In this document: positions 5,101 through 6,401 of the stretch, piece after piece
Numbering within the stretch: position 1 is the stretch's first letter
Layout of the letters: every line of letters begins with the position of its first letter
DNA from: Chitinophaga pinensis
Lineage (GTDB): Bacteria; Bacteroidota; Bacteroidia; Chitinophagales; Chitinophagaceae
Direction of reading: 5' to 3'
Assembly: GCA_943324055.2 (NCBI GenBank)
Contig: CALPKD020000082.1
Coordinates: 1 to 6,401, forward strand
DNA: 6,401 bases
Position numbers and translations under genes: made by a program
Notes under the pieces: model-generated
What the model was told of the DNA's origin: nothing
Databases searched by the model: none
Seen by the model: the letters and a program-made list of their open reading frames with translations, nothing else

Positions 5101-6401
5101 GTTATGGCAATACAAGTTTGGGTAGTTATTCTTTATATCATAGTACTACTGGGTATAATAACACAGCTATGGGATTTAATTCCGGAACCAATTTGGCAAC
5201 TGGTTCTTATAACACATATTTAGGTGCATTTGCAAACAATACAGGGATTGGTGATATTTTAAATTCTACAGCAATTGGGTATCAAGCATTAGTAAATTAC
5301 AGTAACACAATTCAATTAGGTAATACAAGTGTGACAAATGTGAATACAAGTGGTTCTATTACAGCAGGGAGTATTCAGAATACTCCAATTGGAACTTCTA
5401 TTCCTAGTTTTGGTATATTTTCAAGTTTAGAGAGCACAGCTGACTTGACTATCTCAGGGGTTAAGATTGGTATTGGTGCAGGGAGCAATTATACTAATGC
5501 GGTTTTTGGAAATGATGCTTTTATTTCAAATACGACAGGTGTTCGTAATATCGCAGTTGGCTCAGATGCCCTTAAGTTTAATACAACTGGTGTTGATAAT
5601 ATTGCCTTGGGATATTTAGCACTGCAACAGAATACAATTGGATCTGATAATTTTGCCGCAGGTTATCAGAGTTTACTTAATAATTCAATAGGAGTTCGTA
5701 ATGTAGCAATTGGCTCAAATTCCCTCAAAGTCAATACTACAGGTACGGATAATATAGCCTTAGGAAGGGGAACTTTAATGTCTAATATAAGTGGATTAAG
5801 TGATATAGCTATTGGCTATAATAATCTTAACTCAAATACTACAGGTTCTTATAACCTTGCAATAGGAAATTCCACATTACTTGCAAATACAGTTGGTGAT
5901 TATAATATTGCAATTGGCTCTCAAACTTTAAGTAAGATTTCAGGAACTTCATCTTACAATGTTGGAATTGGAGCTTATACTCTTTCTAATACAACTTTAT
6001 CAACTGGCAATACAAGTATTGGTGATGCATCTATGCTAAATAATACTATTGGTGAACTGAATACCGTTATTGGGTATCATGCTGGAAATTCAATTACAAC
6101 TGGCCGTAATAATATTGTTATCGGATCAAACGCAGCCACAAGTAATGGGGCAGTATCGAATGAAATTGTATTAGGAAATTCTAGTAATAGTATTATTAGA
6201 AGTCAAGTAACCTCTATTACTGCGTTGTCTGATGCACGTGATAAGAAAAACATTCAAAATTTAACAGTTGGGCTTGATTTTATAAAATCTCTAAAACCTA
6301 GAATGTTTAATTGGGATAAGCGTGAATGGTATAATAACAATACGTCCGACGGTTCCAAAATTTCAAAAGAATTGACTGCTGGGTTTATAGCGCAAGAATT
6401 A
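2190..6401 (+). CDS. Giant secreted tail-fibre-like repeat protein with S74 chaperone domain, 3' end beyond window
   Basis: The frame is open from ATG 2190 to the last base (1404 codons) with no stop. Order of parts: signal peptide about 1-30, cleaving at SYA-Q; N-terminal beta domain about 31-145 (GLNFQGVARN, TTNAQGLFTVVIGD, YAHFAKS), a module common at the start of Bacteroidota secreted fibres; stalk about 146-560 with phage-tail-fibre motifs (GGTGT twice, DADKPVS, KVDKVTGKELSTNDFT, NTGDQ twice, FPTQKAVKDYV); three blocks of 17-residue repeats (561-832, 927-1040, 1107-1311); and the start of a Peptidase S74 / endosialidase chaperone from S1347. The repeats resemble YadA-head-like N-x-A-[IF]-G sheets and S74 proteins are trimers, so a trimeric beta-helical extracellular fibre is likely. 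The chaperone normally assists trimer folding and then cleaves itself off. No cysteine occurs in the visible 1404 residues. No Shine-Dalgarno is seen. No phage genes lie nearby, so a host adhesin or appendage is favoured over a prophage fibre. Whether a sorting domain follows the S74 domain is unknown. Confidence 0.9.
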   Translation, partial: MNLNQVQKNFFGIKISLLFFLTLIIISSYAQTGLNFQGVARNNNNVIIASQQISVRLSILQGSTSGIAEYSETRTLTTNAQGLFTVVIGDVGATTSVGNFGTINWKNTPKYLKIEMDAIGGNNFITMGTTQFQYVAYAHFAKSVDAENISGIVSVTRGGTGTNSLSDLKSNLEIDKINNTADADKPVSSRMLSALNLKLNITDTGLYTKKAWLNNALVVKLNVTDTALMLSSRITRDTASLSSRINDKANSSDIATSLAVKVDKVTGKELSTNDFTTVEKNKLASIIGTNTGDQVLPTLSSLGAVAGNTAIVASVGTKITYDSKGLVTVGADATTADIAASTNKNYVTDAMLSGVLSNTSGVNTGDQDLSDYATNTVLALKANTTDVNVSLALKASTTNVATSLALKEDATNKSTAADLGGLSPSDLLFPTQKAVKDYVTANGASGSVADGGITTIKLADAAITNAKISDVDASKIIGTLAIANGGTGTITTTANAIFAGPDGSSGAPSFRALTSSDIPANLTGYIQNSPSATQTATIKINGTITANGIKMTTGINNIALGIDALNNNTSGYSNSAFGISALNSNTSGYRNSAFGEYSLKLNTSGYFNSAFGAESLAFNTTGWSNNAFGFRSLYQNTTGTNNAAFGNWAMFVNLTGTNNAAFGMQSLYNNLTGSNNNAFGIQSLYNNSTGYSNNVFGYQAMLANIDGYNNSAFGDQTLRLNTTGAANSAFGAGAMFKNTTANFNSAFGAAALYTNTTGIANAAFGNKALYATTTGYDNAAFGSQSMFLNTEGIGNAAIGVMTLQNNTTGSGNTAVGKLALGSNLTGSYNVAIGFGADVDAGAYTNAIAIGYGAIATGSNKIQLGNSSITNITTNGAITAGSIQNTPIGSVTPSLGAFTSISASNNLLLNSILIGKDPNNIEKNTVMGNSAMFSNITGDNNTAIGYQTLKENTSGGHNSAIGYISLYKNTEGYGNTSLGSYSLYHSTTGYNNTAMGFNSGTNLATGSYNTYLGAFANNTGIGDILNSTAIGYQALVNYSNTIQLGNTSVTNVNTSGSITAGSIQNTPIGTSIPSFGIFSSLESTADLTISGVKIGIGAGSNYTNAVFGNDAFISNTTGVRNIAVGSDALKFNTTGVDNIALGYLALQQNTIGSDNFAAGYQSLLNNSIGVRNVAIGSNSLKVNTTGTDNIALGRGTLMSNISGLSDIAIGYNNLNSNTTGSYNLAIGNSTLLANTVGDYNIAIGSQTLSKISGTSSYNVGIGAYTLSNTTLSTGNTSIGDASMLNNTIGELNTVIGYHAGNSITTGRNNIVIGSNAATSNGAVSNEIVLGNSSNSIIRSQVTSITALSDARDKKNIQNLTVGLDFIKSLKPRMFNWDKREWYNNNTSDGSKISKELTAGFIAQEL
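2209..2251 (+). repeat. Homopolymer tracts A7T7 and T8 in the signal-peptide codons
   Basis: A7 (2209-2215) runs directly into T7 (2216-2222), and a T8 run follows at 2244-2251, all within the first 21 codons of the fibre gene. Losing one T from the T7 run gives a stop TAA at 2233-2235; gaining one gives TAA at 2228-2230. Slippage here would therefore switch the gene off, but such runs are also frequent by chance in AT-rich signal peptides. Confidence 0.4.
2659..2665 (+). repeat. Poly-G7 tract in the fibre gene
   Basis: Seven consecutive G residues encode the end of an Arg-Gly-Gly-Thr-Gly motif (about residues 157-161). In such AT-rich DNA a G7 run is conspicuous. Either one-base change is terminated at once: minus one gives TGA at 2683-2685 and plus one gives TGA at 2687-2689. 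G tracts of this type are the usual switch in phase-variable surface genes, but seven is at the low end of unstable lengths. The tract is seen; variability is inferred. Confidence 0.5.
3321..3431 (+). repeat. 39-bp (13-residue) tandem repeat in the fibre stalk
   Basis: Codons from 3321, 3360 and 3399 begin LALKANTTDVNVS, LALKASTTNVATS and LALKEDATNKS: two full 13-residue units and a shorter third. A related SLAVKVDKVTG occurs earlier, near 2960-2992. The pattern of leucines and A-L-K is typical of stalk segments in phage tail fibres and could form a short coiled coil or triple helix. Confidence 0.6.
3870..4685 (+). repeat. Repeat block 1: sixteen 51-bp units in exact register
   Basis: Sixteen consecutive 17-residue units (residues 561-832) follow each other with no insertion or deletion, from GIDALNNNTSGYSNSAF to GKLALGSNLTGSYNVAI. 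The consensus is G-x-x-[AST]-[LM]-x-x-N-[TL]-[TS]-G-x-x-N-x-A-F. The first thirteen units all end in Phe, the last three in Ile, Val, Ile. Position 14 is Asn in every unit. Neighbouring units are partly near-identical in DNA, indicating growth by unit duplication. The N-x-A-[FI]-G turn resembles the YadA-head left-handed beta-roll, so each unit is probably one coil of a trimeric beta structure. The block ends with a YadA-like stretch, TNAIAIGYGAIATGS (about residues 844-858). Confidence 0.9.
4770..4892 (+). repeat. Linker copy 1 between repeat blocks
   Basis: Residues 861-901 begin IQLGNSSITN and contain ITAGSIQNTPIGS followed by PSLGAFTSIS. The GSIQNTPIGS-x-x-PS-x-GAF-x-S pattern is widespread in phage tail fibres and bacterial fibre proteins as a joint between beta segments. 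A second copy lies exactly 540 bp downstream. Confidence 0.75.
4968..5309 (+). repeat. Repeat block 2: five 51-bp units plus irregular end
   Basis: Five 17-residue units start at 4968 (GNSAMFSNITGDNNTAI onwards). An 18-residue variant follows at 5223 (GAFANNTGIGDILNSTAI), then a partial unit GYQALVNYSNT leading into linker copy 2. The last position is Ile, Leu or Met rather than the Phe of block 1. The 75 bp between linker 1 and this block (4893-4967) encode a degenerate lead-in, LLLNSILIGKDPNNIEKNTV. Confidence 0.85.
5310..5429 (+). repeat. Linker copy 2 between repeat blocks
   Basis: Residues 1041-1080 begin IQLGNTSVTN and contain ITAGSIQNTPIGT and PSFGIFSSL, matching linker copy 1 position by position without gaps. 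The exact 540-bp (180-codon) offset indicates that linker plus repeat block was duplicated as one module. Confidence 0.75.
5508..6122 (+). repeat. Repeat block 3: twelve units ahead of the chaperone
   Basis: Twelve units (residues 1107-1311) run from GNDAFISNTTGVRNIAV to GYHAGNSITTGRNNIVI. Eleven are 17 residues and one (starting at 5916) is 18. The last position is almost always Ile, Leu or Val. A further half unit, GSNAATSNGAVSNEIVLGNS, leads to the short connector before the S74 domain, and IVLGNSS at 6165 echoes the IQLGN start of the linkers. Confidence 0.85.
6228..6401 (+). other. Peptidase S74 / endosialidase-type intramolecular chaperone domain, N-terminal part
   Basis: Residues 1347-1404 begin SDARDKKNIQNLTVGLDFIK, followed by SLKPRMFNWDKREW and, at the window edge, AGFIAQEL. 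This is the start of the S74 domain (Pfam Peptidase_S74), the self-cleaving chaperone of phage endosialidases and other trimeric fibres. Ser1347 and Lys1352 have the five-residue spacing of the known Ser-Lys cleavage dyad, so cleavage before Ser1347 is predicted. About half of a typical domain is present. Confidence 0.85.

Noticed and set aside
3870..6122. CRISPR array or DNA-level tandem repeat
   Set aside because: The 51-bp repeats are in frame, diverged at many positions and conserved as protein; there are no constant repeats with unique spacers.
2190..6401. Prophage tail-fibre gene
   Set aside because: A signal peptide, a Bacteroidota secreted N-terminal domain and a T9SS neighbour argue for a host surface protein, and no other phage gene is in the window.

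Overview
The window is AT-rich chromosomal DNA from a member of the Bacteroidota. Three things point there: a gene with a type IX secretion (T9SS) C-terminal sorting domain, start codons with no Shine-Dalgarno sequence, and a membrane-anchored AraC-type regulator plus a signal-peptide-bearing 'tail fiber domain' protein of kinds common in that phylum. The genus cannot be fixed from the sequence; Chitinophagaceae/Sphingobacteriia-like is a guess.

Layout. (1) Positions 1-142, minus strand: the first 47 codons of subunit A of succinyl-CoA:3-ketoacid CoA-transferase (scoA), a metabolic gene running off the left edge. (2) 143-287: divergent intergenic region. (3) 288-1481, plus: a 397-residue regulator with about seven membrane segments followed by an AraC-type DNA-binding domain. 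(4) 1482-1576: short intergenic region with an inverted repeat and a possible Bacteroidota-type promoter. (5) 1577-2158, plus: a short secreted protein with signal peptide and T9SS type A sorting domain. (6) 2190-6401, plus: one continuous open reading frame of at least 1404 codons, without a stop before the window ends. It fills two thirds of the window and is the main feature.

The large gene encodes a secreted, cysteine-free fibre. In order it has a signal peptide, a Bacteroidota-type N-terminal beta domain, a stalk built of phage-tail-fibre-like motifs, three blocks of 17-residue (51-bp) repeats separated by a duplicated linker, and the beginning of a Peptidase S74 / endosialidase-type intramolecular chaperone whose Ser and Lys are in the expected spacing. 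The likely product is a trimeric surface or extracellular fibre that trims off its own C-terminal folding chaperone.

Working hypothesis (inference): the membrane AraC regulator controls a two-gene surface cassette, a small T9SS substrate followed 31 bp later by a giant fibre. Homopolymer tracts early in the fibre gene (A7T7, T8 and G7) sit where one-base slippage would end translation almost at once, so on/off switching is possible. No phage structural genes, transposases, tRNAs, rRNAs or CRISPR arrays are seen.
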